Shown: one piece after another, positions 18,354 through 26,992 of the stretch
Layout of the letters: each line of letters opens with the position of its first letter
Position numbering within the stretch: position 1 is the first letter of the stretch
Assembly: GCA_050747245.1 (NCBI GenBank)
Contig: JBOGNO010000009.1
Span: forward strand, 1-64,000
Reading direction: 5' to 3'
Source: JBOGNO01 sp050747245
GTDB lineage: Bacteria > Acidobacteriota > Terriglobia > Acidiferrales > UBA7541
DNA length: 64,000 bases
Translations under genes and position numbers: made by a program
Notes under the pieces: model-generated
What the model saw: the letters and a program-made list of their open reading frames with translations, nothing else
Told to the model about the DNA's origin: nothing
Databases searched by the model: none

Positions 18354-20267
18354 CTAATTGCCGCCCCCGTTCTGGTGACACTGGTAACAGTTCACGCTGT
18401 TGTAGACGTAGCCTTGTACGCCCCGATGGATCGAATCCGTCTGGGGTTTCAAATGACAGTTGGTGCAAACAAAAACCGCGTAGTTTGAGGAATTCGTGTG
18501 GCAATCCGTGCACTGAGCGTTGTGGTGGGGAATTCTGAACCACGTGTGATTGAAAGTCGCACCCAGCCAGCTTGACGTCGTATGGCAGGTCTGGCACGTG
18601 GTCGGGAATCCCGCGGCGAGATGGTTGGGATTGGTCGTGCCCTGGTAATCAGATTTGTGGCAGGAATAGCAATCTGTCGGCGTTCCCGGAAAGACACCTC
18701 CGATATGACAACTGTTGCAGGGCACAGTGACGTGCGCGCCGGTGAGCGGGAATGGAGTCTTGTTGTGATCGAATACCGCGCCCGCCCACGAGACCGTCGT
18801 ATGACAAACCGAACAGTCGGTCGGGAAGCCGGCCTGTTGGTGGTTGGGATTGTTGGTCCCTTGCCAATCCTTGATGTGACACGAGTAGCAGTCTGTGGGC
18901 GTCCCTGCGAACTGGCCGTTGATGTGACAACTGTTGCAGGGCACAGTGACGTGCGCCCCGGTGAGCGGAAAAGGCGTCTTGTTGTGATCGAACAAAGCCC
19001 CGGCCCAGCTCACTGTGCTGTGACAGATGGAGCAGTCGGTCGGAAATCCCGCCTGAGCGTGGTTCGGATTATTCGTGCCCTGCCAATCCTTGGTGTGACA
19101 TGAGTAGCAATCCGTGGGCGTCCCTGCAAATTGCCCGTTGGTGTGACACTGCGAACATGGCACGGTCACATGGGCGCCGGTAAGCGGAAATTTCGTGAAG
19201 CGATTGTGATCAAAAGTCGCACCGGCCCACGAAACTGTCGTGTGACAAATGGAGCAGTCGGTCGGGAAGCCAGCCTGCTGGTGGTTTGGATTGTTCGTAC
19301 CCTGCCAATCCTTGGTGTGACACGAGTAGCAATCCGTGGGCGTCCCCGCAAATTGCCCGTTGATGTGACAACTGTTGCAGGGCACGGTTACGTGCGCGCC
19401 CGTAAGCGGAAACTTGGTGAACTTGTTGTGATCGAATGTCGCTCCAAGCCAGCTCGAAGTCGTGTGGCAAACGGAGCAATCGTGCGGGAAGCTGGCCTGC
19501 ACGTGGTTGGGATTGGAGGTTGCAACGAAATCTTTCACGTGGCAGCTGTAGCAGTCCGCGGGCGTGCCTTTGAATTTGCCCCCAATGTGGCATGCCAGGC
19601 AATCGAGAGTCGCATGCGCGCCGGTGAGCGCGAATCCCGTGAATTTCAGGTGATCGAATTTTGCGCCGAACCACGAATCCGCGCTGTGGCAGGACTCGCA
19701 GGTTATCGGAAACGCGAGAGCTTTGTGATCGGGATCGGTTGCCTTCTGGAAGTCCGCGGTATGGCACGAGAGGCAAGAGGTAGAGAGGCCCGTAAACTGG
19801 CCCACGGCTTCTGCCTTGTGGCAATCCGCGCACTCCAGCATGGAGTGCGCGCCTAGCAGCGGGAAACGATTTTCATGATCCTTGATCTGCTGAGTGTGGA
19901 GGTCCCAGCCTTTCACCGTGTGGCATTGCTCACAATTCGCGCCGAACTGCCCGCGATGAATATCCGCGTGACACTCCGCGCACCGCGTGCCCGCATTGGT
20001 GAATACCAGGCTTACGTGACATTGCTTGCAGTCAACTTTTTCGTGCATGCCACGCAGCGGATAGCTGGTTTGATTGTGATTGAACTCCGGAATACTGCGA
20101 ATTGGCTTCCAACTGGTGTTGGTGTGGCAGTTTTCGCAGGGGATTGCAATTTGGCCGTGGGGATTGCGGTCATATTTCTTGCCCGTTTGGGGATAGGCCG
20201 ACGGCTGCCACCCGATGCCGGTGGCCAAGAGCATGAGCAAGAACTGAATAAGCGTTGCCGTGTACAA
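18354..20267 (-). CDS. 25-haem c-type cytochrome
   Basis: A 637-residue exported cytochrome with 25 CxxCH motifs by my count, a cytochrome c3/c7-like array in which each module is marked by F-(D/N)-H and PLTGAH. Signal peptide: residues 1 to about 27. The centre is built from 73-74 residue repeats, each with three haem sites in the order CNSCH, CYSCH, CS(I/V)CH. Such nanowire-like chains carry electrons over long distances in the periplasm or at the cell surface. The start is a TTG at 20267 without a clear ribosome site, so it is uncertain. It heads a tight run of genes down to 12847. Confidence 0.93.
   Translation of the reverse strand: MYTATLIQFLLMLLATGIGWQPSAYPQTGKKYDRNPHGQIAIPCENCHTNTSWKPIRSIPEFNHNQTSYPLRGMHEKVDCKQCHVSLVFTNAGTRCAECHADIHRGQFGANCEQCHTVKGWDLHTQQIKDHENRFPLLGAHSMLECADCHKAEAVGQFTGLSTSCLSCHTADFQKATDPDHKALAFPITCESCHSADSWFGAKFDHLKFTGFALTGAHATLDCLACHIGGKFKGTPADCYSCHVKDFVATSNPNHVQASFPHDCSVCHTTSSWLGATFDHNKFTKFPLTGAHVTVPCNSCHINGQFAGTPTDCYSCHTKDWQGTNNPNHQQAGFPTDCSICHTTVSWAGATFDHNRFTKFPLTGAHVTVPCSQCHTNGQFAGTPTDCYSCHTKDWQGTNNPNHAQAGFPTDCSICHSTVSWAGALFDHNKTPFPLTGAHVTVPCNSCHINGQFAGTPTDCYSCHIKDWQGTNNPNHQQAGFPTDCSVCHTTVSWAGAVFDHNKTPFPLTGAHVTVPCNSCHIGGVFPGTPTDCYSCHKSDYQGTTNPNHLAAGFPTTCQTCHTTSSWLGATFNHTWFRIPHHNAQCTDCHTNSSNYAVFVCTNCHLKPQTDSIHRGVQGYVYNSVNCYQCHQNGGGN
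18650..19510 (-). repeat. In-gene tandem repeat of about 219 bp (four units)
   Basis: The block ggcac(a/g)gtgac(g)tgcgc begins units at 18721, 18940, 19159 and 19381, a period of 219, 219 and 222 bp. Units are highly similar at the DNA level, not only in protein, which implies recent duplication or ongoing gene conversion. The 3-bp difference is one extra residue (FTKFPL versus TPFPL). Confidence 0.88.
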
Positions 20268-20685
20268 GGGACACGACCACCCTTGAACTCGAAGTACAGG
20301 GCTGGTAAAATTGTCAGCTAAGGCTACTTTTGAGCGCGAGTCCTCACAACTGCACCAAGGGCCAGTTTAGGTTCAGTGGCCCACGTAAGCGAAAAACACG
20401 CTAACCTGTTTGCGATAGGTCACCGGCGAAGCCCTAGCAGTCCTGATGCCAACATTTGCTCTGAAGTCTTCGCCGGTGAAGGCTTTCATAAGCGCTCTTG
20501 AATGTTCTCTCGCGCTTCGATTCACCAACATGCAAAGATGGTTGTCCTGGCAACGAAAGGTTTTTCAAAATGAACTTTTTTCTGAGTACCGGAAAGTTTT
20601 ACCTTGAAAAACGGCTCTGACAGTTTTTGTCTCGATGAAAAACTTCAGAAGTGCCGAGAAAAGTTGCGTTCTGAAAATAACGGAA
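20268..20685. other. Gap between the two multihaem cytochrome genes
   Basis: 418 bp, more AT-rich than its surroundings, with no supported gene. It holds a perfect 12-bp inverted repeat, tcaccggcgaag (20420-20431) and cttcgccggtga (20468-20479), with a 36-nt spacer. It also holds a smaller A/T inverted repeat (tttttcaa near 20560 and ttgaaaaa near 20605). The gap is long enough for a separate promoter for the 25-haem gene; I could not identify boxes with confidence. Confidence 0.5.
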
Positions 20686-22674
20686 TTAATTGTGGCAGTC
20701 CGCACACTTTCGGGGAGTGGGTTTGTAGAAGAGAACTCTCTTGCCCTCAATGGTTTTCAAACTTTTGTGACAATCGTCACAGGCGACCTTTACGTGCGCA
20801 CCCTGAAGCGAGAAATCAGATTGCGTCTCATGATTGAAGAGGGAGGGTTGCCACTTCTCTGAATTGTGACAGGCGTCACATTTTGTAGATTTTCCCGGTT
20901 TCGCAAATTGCCCCGCATGCACGTCCTCGTGACAGGCTGAACATGTTGTAGGCGCCGCGTGAAAATCTACCTCACTGATTTTCCCCCCTGGCACACGGGG
21001 CTTGTGACAGTCGTCACACGAGGTCTTGGCATGCGCACCTACAAGGGGGAAGGATGTCTTGGAGTGATCGAAACTCGGCAAATCCGTCCAGGACTTTAAG
21101 GAGTGACATGCCTCGCAACCCTTCAGACTTCCTTCCGGCCGATGCTGGACCATCTGCTCGCGAAATTGCCCGTGATGCGGGTCCGTGTGGCAGCCCGTGC
21201 ATGTCCGATCCTCGAATCGATATGGAACCACCTTGGCGGCGTAAACCGCTTTGTCCACGGTATGGCAGTCGGAACAAACGACTGCCAAATGAGATTCCAC
21301 TAGAGGAAATCGGCTCTTCTGATGGCGCGAAATCGTGAACGTGGAGGGTGCGAATCCTGCCACTGCATGACATTGTTCGCATTGATTCTTGTATGGCTCT
21401 GCCACAAATTGACCCGCGTGAATATCTTTGTGGCAGTCCAAACATTTCGCGAAAGGAATCTTGTATCGCGTCGCCGCTCCCGCAGGAATATGGCACTTCT
21501 CGCAAAGCACTGCTGCATGTTTTCCTTCAAGAGGATAAACGGAAGCTGCATGCTCCTTCACGCCAAATAGCGACGGCTTCCACCTGTCAACCGTGTGGCA
21601 CCCCGAACATTCGCCTTTGTCCGCGCGCTCTGCGAACTGCCCGCCATGAGGATCGGGCGCGTGGCAGTCCGAACATTTCGCAAACGCAATGGGGCCCTTG
21701 AAATTTCCTGCCCTATGGCACTGGATGCAGTCCACCTGCGCGTGTTTCCCGAGCAAAGGAAACTTCGTTGTGGAATGATCGAATTGCTCAGCAGCAGGAA
21801 TTCTCTTCCATCCACTAGTCGTGTGGCAGGTTTCGCAAGATTGCGGAAAACTTCCGTGATGCGGATCGGCGTGGCAGTCTGTGCACTTGCTGAAGGGAAT
21901 TCCCGTGAATCGCGGAGCGCCTCCCGGAGCCGCGGGAGTATGGCACTTCGCACAGGCAACTTGCACATGCAGCCCTGTCAGAGGGAATCTTGTCTTCGAG
22001 TGATCGATTTGCGCCGCCGACTTCCAGTCGACGAAATTGTGACATTGCAAACAATTCTGTCCGAGTTGGCCGCGATGGACGTCTTCATGGCACGTCACGC
22101 AATCCTGCGAGAGACCCAGAAATGTGCGCCGCAGATCCTTGATCTTGATTTGCGAGCGTTCACTTTCGCGAATATGGGCGGGGATGTGGCATTGGCTGCA
22201 ATCCAGCCCCGCATGCTTTCCCGTCAAACGGTATCCCGTTCTAGTGTGGTCGAAATTCTTGAGCGGCTGCTCCCAGTGGATGAGCGGGAAATCCTCGCCA
22301 TTATGCTCAGAGTGGCATTTTCCGCAATCTTCCTTGTTCGCAAAACTTGCGTGCAGGCCTCGGCCCTGCGCAATTCGCTGCGCGATTTCCGCGTGACATT
22401 CCTGACACCTCAGAACTGCGGAGCCTGCTCCTACTTTGTGGCAGCTGCCGCATTGCGTCGGTCCGCTGAACGATTCGTGTGCTTTGGAAAGCGGGCCCGG
22501 GGAGATCTGCGCCTGCACAGCAGCGGCACTGAGGAGAGCAATCGTGGAGATGGCACAAATCCTTATTGCTCGATGGAGATTGAAGGACCGCCAAAGAGAG
22601 TCAATCGCCCTGTTTGTGAGGGCCCCGCACGAACCCCTGGCGCTGCCATGCTCAGGAGCGATTCCCACTCGCAA
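20686..22674 (-). CDS. 23-haem c-type cytochrome
   Basis: A 662-residue exported cytochrome with 23 CxxCH motifs by my count, ending CADCHN. The start is TTG at 22674, with GGAGG six bases upstream; a GTG two codons later is the alternative. The N-region is unusually long (about 35 residues) before the hydrophobic core AIRICAISTIALLSAAAVQA. Modules alternate F-D-H-S-K-T with FPL-x-G-x-H and C-x2-CH, the cytochrome c3/c7 pattern, with D-x-H-x-G-Q-F repeats. Unlike the 25-haem protein, its modules have diverged. It lies 418 bp upstream of the 25-haem gene, same strand. Confidence 0.92.
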   Translation of the reverse strand: MRVGIAPEHGSARGSCGALTNRAIDSLWRSFNLHRAIRICAISTIALLSAAAVQAQISPGPLSKAHESFSGPTQCGSCHKVGAGSAVLRCQECHAEIAQRIAQGRGLHASFANKEDCGKCHSEHNGEDFPLIHWEQPLKNFDHTRTGYRLTGKHAGLDCSQCHIPAHIRESERSQIKIKDLRRTFLGLSQDCVTCHEDVHRGQLGQNCLQCHNFVDWKSAAQIDHSKTRFPLTGLHVQVACAKCHTPAAPGGAPRFTGIPFSKCTDCHADPHHGSFPQSCETCHTTSGWKRIPAAEQFDHSTTKFPLLGKHAQVDCIQCHRAGNFKGPIAFAKCSDCHAPDPHGGQFAERADKGECSGCHTVDRWKPSLFGVKEHAASVYPLEGKHAAVLCEKCHIPAGAATRYKIPFAKCLDCHKDIHAGQFVAEPYKNQCEQCHAVAGFAPSTFTISRHQKSRFPLVESHLAVVCSDCHTVDKAVYAAKVVPYRFEDRTCTGCHTDPHHGQFREQMVQHRPEGSLKGCEACHSLKSWTDLPSFDHSKTSFPLVGAHAKTSCDDCHKPRVPGGKISEVDFHAAPTTCSACHEDVHAGQFAKPGKSTKCDACHNSEKWQPSLFNHETQSDFSLQGAHVKVACDDCHKSLKTIEGKRVLFYKPTPRKCADCHN

Positions 22675-22952
22675 CTGCAGCCTCCGATTCCGGCAAAGTG
22701 ATCAAATCTCGCAATCAGATCAATCGCATCAATTCCTGGAGGCAATCGAGCGCTGGGCCAGCGCAGAATAGCACGAGATTCTTTTTGCCAACGATCCACG
22801 ATATTCAGTGTTTCGTTGTGAGCATAGATTTGACGGAATTAAAAAACTTGCATGAACTAACTATGTGACTTCGCAGGCTGCCCCGATCTGAGAAACTCAG
22901 AAAATCGAGTCGTACAATGCGGCTTACAGTTTTGCCGGCACAATTTACGAGT

Positions 22953-23513
22953 TTAGTGTTCGGCGGAGGACGCAAACAGCGGAGCCGGATAATTGATGTG
23001 GCGCCCCCGCACGCTCGCAAACGGCGTGAGCGAGTGCTCATCGCGGCGCGTTTTGCTCATTATATGCTCGACGCGCACGCGACGCGCCGTGAGCGCATCG
23101 GCGATGAGCGAGCGATGGCAGCGCCAGGGCACGGCTTCGGCGCACATAATCGCGCAGCGATTTCCCGACGCCAATTCCAGCAGGCGCGCGAGGCCCGCTT
23201 CGAATTCCTCTGTCTGCATGTAATCGGCGAACCCACGAAAACTGGCATTGCGCCAGCCCAGATTTTCGGAATCCTTCTTCGCGTGGCGCAATCCACCCAA
23301 TGTTTTCAAGTGCGTGTAAGCGATTCCCGCGCCTCGCAACTGCGCGGGCAGCGTTTCGCGATCGAATTGCGGATTGTGTCGCGAGCGAGGAATGGTGCGC
23401 ACATCCACGACGCGCTCCACTTCGTGTGCGCGCAGGATTTCGAGGAACTCCTCCAGAGTCCGGTTGGAATGTCCGAGGGTGAGAATGGTTATGGTTGTCT
23501 TGCGGCGCGGCAT
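22953..23513 (-). CDS. DUF488 family protein
   Basis: A 186-residue soluble protein starting MPRRKTTITILTLGHSNRTL. The family signature TLGHSNRT, the VVDVRTIPRSRHNPQFD segment, YTHLKTLGGLRHAKKD, and the Cys-containing end CAIMCAEAVPWRCHRSLIAD are all present. DUF488 proteins are widespread and lack an established reaction; the conserved cysteines and arginines suggest binding of an anionic ligand. ATG 23513 is used because the frame upstream to 23687 lies within the neighbouring gene's sequence. Confidence 0.9.
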   Translation of the reverse strand: MPRRKTTITILTLGHSNRTLEEFLEILRAHEVERVVDVRTIPRSRHNPQFDRETLPAQLRGAGIAYTHLKTLGGLRHAKKDSENLGWRNASFRGFADYMQTEEFEAGLARLLELASGNRCAIMCAEAVPWRCHRSLIADALTARRVRVEHIMSKTRRDEHSLTPFASVRGRHINYPAPLFASSAEH

Positions 23514-23550
23514 AGTGATCGCCAATTTGTGCAGCTGGAGTTCGCTCGAT

Positions 23551-24576
23551 CTAACTTCGACGGGAGCGCGGATTTCTCGAAGTGCGTCCCGCGAATGTCG
23601 TGAAGCCTCCGCGGTCTGAGGAAGTCTTTGCTCCCGCCGCGGGGGTTCCGCGAGTGATGGCGATTCTCGTAGCGGCGAGCGGAGCATTGTTGTCGAATCC
23701 TACAGAATCGCCTTCGCGTTTTAATCCTAGCTGTTTCCAGAGCGCGTCGAGGTCCACGTTGTGCGGGCTGCCCTTCATTTCCTCATAGAGTGGCACCAGC
23801 ACGGAGACTCCGATTGCCTGGTCTCCGGTGCGCAGCGCCTTCTCGAGATCCCAGTCCTCACGGATATCTCCTCCGGCGTTCAAAATTCCGCGCAGCGCGT
23901 CTTGCAGGCCTTTCTTGTTGTGCGTTTGCTTACGAATTTCCAAATCCGCCAGAAAGCAGTAGAGCGCTCCGCCCCAGTAAGTTCGTCCCCAGGTGTGCGT
24001 GTGGTCTAGCCCCTCATCGCCATCTTGGGGAAGTCCTTGGTGCAGATCACGCACTAGCTCGAACCACATTTCCGCGGCGTCCATCTGTTTCGCCTGCACG
24101 CGCGCGATGGGCTCCACGTACGTAGAGAGGCCTTCCTCGATCCAATGGTGCTCTTCCGCCACGGAGGGGAAGGAAAGGTGAACCATTTCGTGCGTGAGCA
24201 TCCAATCGGACTGCAACCCCGCCTCGGTTGTTTCCACTCCGACGTGGATGAAAATTCGCCCGCCGCCCTCGCCGAACGTCCGGCCGCCGCGCACCCCACG
24301 TCCTTCGACAGGAGCGATTCGCAGCACAATTTCGGGCAAAGGGAAGTGACCGTAATAAGCAGTAACGGATTCCGCTGCCCGGCGCACCCAGCGCAAGAGC
24401 GCGTCATTTGAAAGCCCGGGCGGTCCGTCTTCGATCACGACGTGGATCCGCGAGCCGCCAATCAGAATTGTGGAATTCATTTCGCCTGCCGCATGCGCAA
24501 ACAACGGTATCACGACGATCGCCAGGACAATTCGCAGGAGCACATCCAGCAAGCCGGAACATTGTCTGGCGCTCAA
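23551..24576 (-). CDS. Secreted zinc metallopeptidase-like protein
   Basis: A 341-residue protein with a signal peptide (hydrophobic core LLRIVLAIVVIPLFAHAAG). The zinc motif HEMVH at about 129-133 is followed by WIEEGLSTYVEP, so the third ligand is one of two glutamates 14-15 residues after the motif. This is a gluzincin arrangement like M1/M61 relatives, but the short spacing and the single domain match no named family I can assign. It is a candidate periplasmic peptidase. It is followed by DUF488 in the same direction with a 37-bp gap. Confidence 0.75.
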   Translation of the reverse strand: MSARQCSGLLDVLLRIVLAIVVIPLFAHAAGEMNSTILIGGSRIHVVIEDGPPGLSNDALLRWVRRAAESVTAYYGHFPLPEIVLRIAPVEGRGVRGGRTFGEGGGRIFIHVGVETTEAGLQSDWMLTHEMVHLSFPSVAEEHHWIEEGLSTYVEPIARVQAKQMDAAEMWFELVRDLHQGLPQDGDEGLDHTHTWGRTYWGGALYCFLADLEIRKQTHNKKGLQDALRGILNAGGDIREDWDLEKALRTGDQAIGVSVLVPLYEEMKGSPHNVDLDALWKQLGLKREGDSVGFDNNAPLAATRIAITRGTPAAGAKTSSDRGGFTTFAGRTSRNPRSRRS

Positions 24577-24623
24577 AATGCGGCCTGAAAAGACTCGACG
24601 AGAATGTTCAATCCGGATCTATT

Positions 24624-25121
24624 CTACGCCGCGATTGAATTTCCCGCTGGCGGCTTCTTGAACCTTCGCGCAAAAAGCGTGTCGAGAGAGAAGAGGCCGG
24701 GGCCAAAAACTAGAATCAGCAGCGCGGCGAAAAGAAAAGTGTAGGGGGTGGCGTTGTAGAATTTCTCGGGATCGGAGAAGACTGAGAGGAGCGCCTCGCG
24801 GTCCGCCGTGATGTACGCAACAGCCATATTGATCGTAAGCGCCAGGCCAGTGAGCCGCGAGAGCAGACCCAGCGCCAGAAGAATTCCGCCCACGAGTTCA
24901 ATCGTCGAAATGAAAATCGCCGTGAGATGGGGGAACGGCAAATTCAGGCTGGTGAAGAAATCGGTAACTCCGGACAAATTGTGGAGTTTGGCCCAGCCGT
25001 CCTGGGCGAACAGCCATCCCCAGTACAATCTCACAACCAACAGCAGAGGAGATTGCAGATAGGAAGCCAGTTTGACGAACAAGTCGTGAAGTCCAAGAAG
25101 TCCACCACGTGAGTTTTTCAT
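24624..25121 (-). CDS. DoxX family membrane protein of the bufferin operon
   Basis: A 165-residue four-helix integral membrane protein. Helices include LLLVVRLYWGWLFAQDGWAK, AIFISTIELVGGILLALGLL and TFLFAALLILVFGPGLF, and the DoxX motifs LxxxRxxxGxxF and GGxLLxxG are present. ATG 25121 gives the best N-terminus; the frame upstream belongs to the preceding gene region. DoxX proteins commonly accompany bufferin and HvfA-type RiPP operons, where they are proposed to act in the membrane on the modified peptide or its redox state. It is the last gene of the operon, 32 bp after the DUF2063 gene. Confidence 0.88.
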   Translation of the reverse strand: MKNSRGGLLGLHDLFVKLASYLQSPLLLVVRLYWGWLFAQDGWAKLHNLSGVTDFFTSLNLPFPHLTAIFISTIELVGGILLALGLLSRLTGLALTINMAVAYITADREALLSVFSDPEKFYNATPYTFLFAALLILVFGPGLFSLDTLFARRFKKPPAGNSIAA

Positions 25122-25153
25122 GAAGGGGTTCTCTCCGTCCTGCAGAATTCTTC

Positions 25154-26050
25154 TCAGCTTGTGAGTGCTTTTTCCGCTGGACGGCAGAACCAGCCGAGCG
25201 CCGCCCAGTTGCGAAACCATTCTTCGGCCAGCGCGGCCCGCTCGTCCAGAGGTATTTGACTCATACGAAATCCCTCCTCGACCGCGCGGCTGAGCGTTTT
25301 GCCTTCATGCAGAGCGAAGAGAGTCGCGAATTCCTCGTTCTCCAGCCGGCGAAAATACACCGAATAATCCAGGCGATGCACGGCGAGAAAAATGCGCGCG
25401 GGCTTCAACCGCGCGACGGCGTTCACGCGCTTACGCTTGCGGCGTTCCGCAAACGCATTGCTGGCGAAGCCGGAATCCTCATGGTCGCGCACCTCGAGAA
25501 GCAAATCGTCCACCGGATAGCGCTGCGAGAGCAGGCTGATGTACGGCTGCAAGTGCAACCGCAACTTCACAGGGTCGCTGCCGGAAAGATCTTCTCGCCG
25601 GAGCGGTGCCCCGGCCTTGCCATCGAAGGCTACGATATCCGCCCATTCCAGGCGCACCATATCGAGCGCCAGTTTTTGTCGCGGGCCCACCCATGCGGGA
25701 TGCTTGCGCAGCCAGGCTTCCAGGCGCGATCCAAGATTGCGCAGCGTGAACGAGCGTGAAGGGCAAGCAGTCAGATACGCCTTCGCGAGCGCATCGAACC
25801 GGTGGTCTCCGAGCACCGCGCGAAGGCCCGGAAAATCCTCGCCGAATGCGGAAAAAATTCGGAACCAATACTGGCGGTTGTAGATTTCCAGCCGCTCAAA
25901 GGACGTCAGACGATCGTTGGGCTTGATGAATTCGGAAGCGACGGTGCGCATGCGGCGCCCGTTAGGCGCGACGGCACGCATCCGCTCAGAAGGCGTGAGC
26001 GGAGTCATCACCGCGCGGGCCATGCGGCGCTGCAGGGCGAGCAGTTTCAT
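25154..26050 (-). CDS. bufC: DUF2063 partner protein (BufC/HvfC type)
   Basis: A 298-residue protein with the N-terminal DUF2063 domain (LLALQRRMARAVM, then LEIYNRQYWFRIFSAFGEDFPGL split by about 40 residues, and AYLTACPS). It is often named a putative DNA-binding domain, but in RiPP operons it is the RRE-like partner that presents the precursor to the DUF692 enzyme. A C-terminal domain completes it. Its start overlaps the stop of the DUF692 gene by 4 bp, the usual coupling of this pair. Confidence 0.9.
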   Translation of the reverse strand: MKLLALQRRMARAVMTPLTPSERMRAVAPNGRRMRTVASEFIKPNDRLTSFERLEIYNRQYWFRIFSAFGEDFPGLRAVLGDHRFDALAKAYLTACPSRSFTLRNLGSRLEAWLRKHPAWVGPRQKLALDMVRLEWADIVAFDGKAGAPLRREDLSGSDPVKLRLHLQPYISLLSQRYPVDDLLLEVRDHEDSGFASNAFAERRKRKRVNAVARLKPARIFLAVHRLDYSVYFRRLENEEFATLFALHEGKTLSRAVEEGFRMSQIPLDERAALAEEWFRNWAALGWFCRPAEKALTS

Positions 26051-26898
26051 ACCGCGGCCGCCAGCGAAGCCGAGGCAAGCCAGCGATCGGCCTTCTGGGC
26101 TTCCGCTTGCACTTCGTCAAAGGAGGGGATGCTGTCGTCCCACTCCAGCAGCGTAGCCGTATGTCCGACGCGCTCGATGGCGCGGGCATAAAGCTTCCAA
26201 ACAGGATCAATCACGGGGTGATCATGCGTGTCGAGAATGTACTTGCGATACTTTGAGTGGCCGGCGATGTGAATCTGCGCTACGCGCTCCGCGGGGATCT
26301 CGTTTACATATGTGTGCGGATTGAAATTGTGATTCTGCGAGGAAACGTAAATGTTATTCACGTCGAGCAGGATGCCGCAATCGGCGCGCTCTGCCACTTC
26401 GGTCAAAAATTGCCACTCGGTCATTTCCGAAACGTGAAATTCCGCGTAGCTGCTGACGTTTTCGACTGCGATGGGCACTTCCAGGTAATCGCGCACTTCC
26501 CGAATTTTTTGCGCGGTGAGCCGGGCGGCTTCAAACGTGTACGGCATGGGCAGAAGGTCGTGCGTGTAGCGCCCATCCACGCTGCCCCAGCAAAGATGAT
26601 CGGTCAGCCAGGGAGTCTTCGTGCGCTTCACCAGGTCTTTCAAGCGGCGTAGATGTTCACGGTCCGGGCGCTGCGCCGAGCCAAAATACATGGAGACGCC
26701 ATGCTGCACCACGCGGTATTGCTCGAGAATTTGGTCCAGGATGTAGAGCGGGCGCCCGCCCTCAATCATGAAATTTTCGGATATGATTTCGAACCAATCC
26801 ACCACCGGCTTGCGCTCCAGAATGTGATCGTAATGGGGAACGCGCAGACCGATCCCGATCCCGTAATCCATGAATCCGTTGAAACGATTTGCAGGCAT
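26047..26898 (-). CDS. bufB: DUF692 multinuclear iron enzyme (BufB/MbnB type)
   Basis: A 283-residue TIM-barrel enzyme that modifies cysteines of a precursor peptide, in known relatives to oxazolone-thioamide or thiooxazole groups using a di- or tri-iron centre. All metal-ligand motifs are visible: VVQHGVSMYFGS, WLTDHLCW, IAVENVSSY, DVNNIYVSS, QIHIAGHS, DTHDHPV and LLEWDDSIP. It lies between a Cys-rich precursor gene (95-bp gap) and a DUF2063 gene (4-bp overlap), so its substrate is probably that precursor. Confidence 0.93.
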   Translation of the reverse strand: MPANRFNGFMDYGIGIGLRVPHYDHILERKPVVDWFEIISENFMIEGGRPLYILDQILEQYRVVQHGVSMYFGSAQRPDREHLRRLKDLVKRTKTPWLTDHLCWGSVDGRYTHDLLPMPYTFEAARLTAQKIREVRDYLEVPIAVENVSSYAEFHVSEMTEWQFLTEVAERADCGILLDVNNIYVSSQNHNFNPHTYVNEIPAERVAQIHIAGHSKYRKYILDTHDHPVIDPVWKLYARAIERVGHTATLLEWDDSIPSFDEVQAEAQKADRWLASASLAAAV

Positions 26899-26992
26899 TC
26901 AATTCTCCGAGTGAATGGCGAATTGGAAAGAAGAAGGAAGGGCCGGTGAGGTACGCCGGCCCCGCCCCACAGGTGAAATCCGCCAGCAAGAA

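Noticed and set aside
18650..19510. CRISPR-like regular repeats
   Set aside because: The period (219 bp) is far too long, and the repeats are coding for haem-binding modules.
21595..22701. Open frame of 368 codons on the plus strand opposite the 23-haem cytochrome
   Set aside because: Antisense to a gene with 23 CxxCH motifs; its arginine/cysteine-rich text is the mirror of that code.
22675..22799. Sigma-54 promoter for the cytochrome operon
   Set aside because: ttggcaaaaag resembles the -24 box, but no GC lies at the required -12 spacing.
22563..22952. Small gene upstream of the 23-haem cytochrome
   Set aside because: An open frame of 78 codons overlaps the cytochrome start and has no independent support; the region is better read as promoter and leader.
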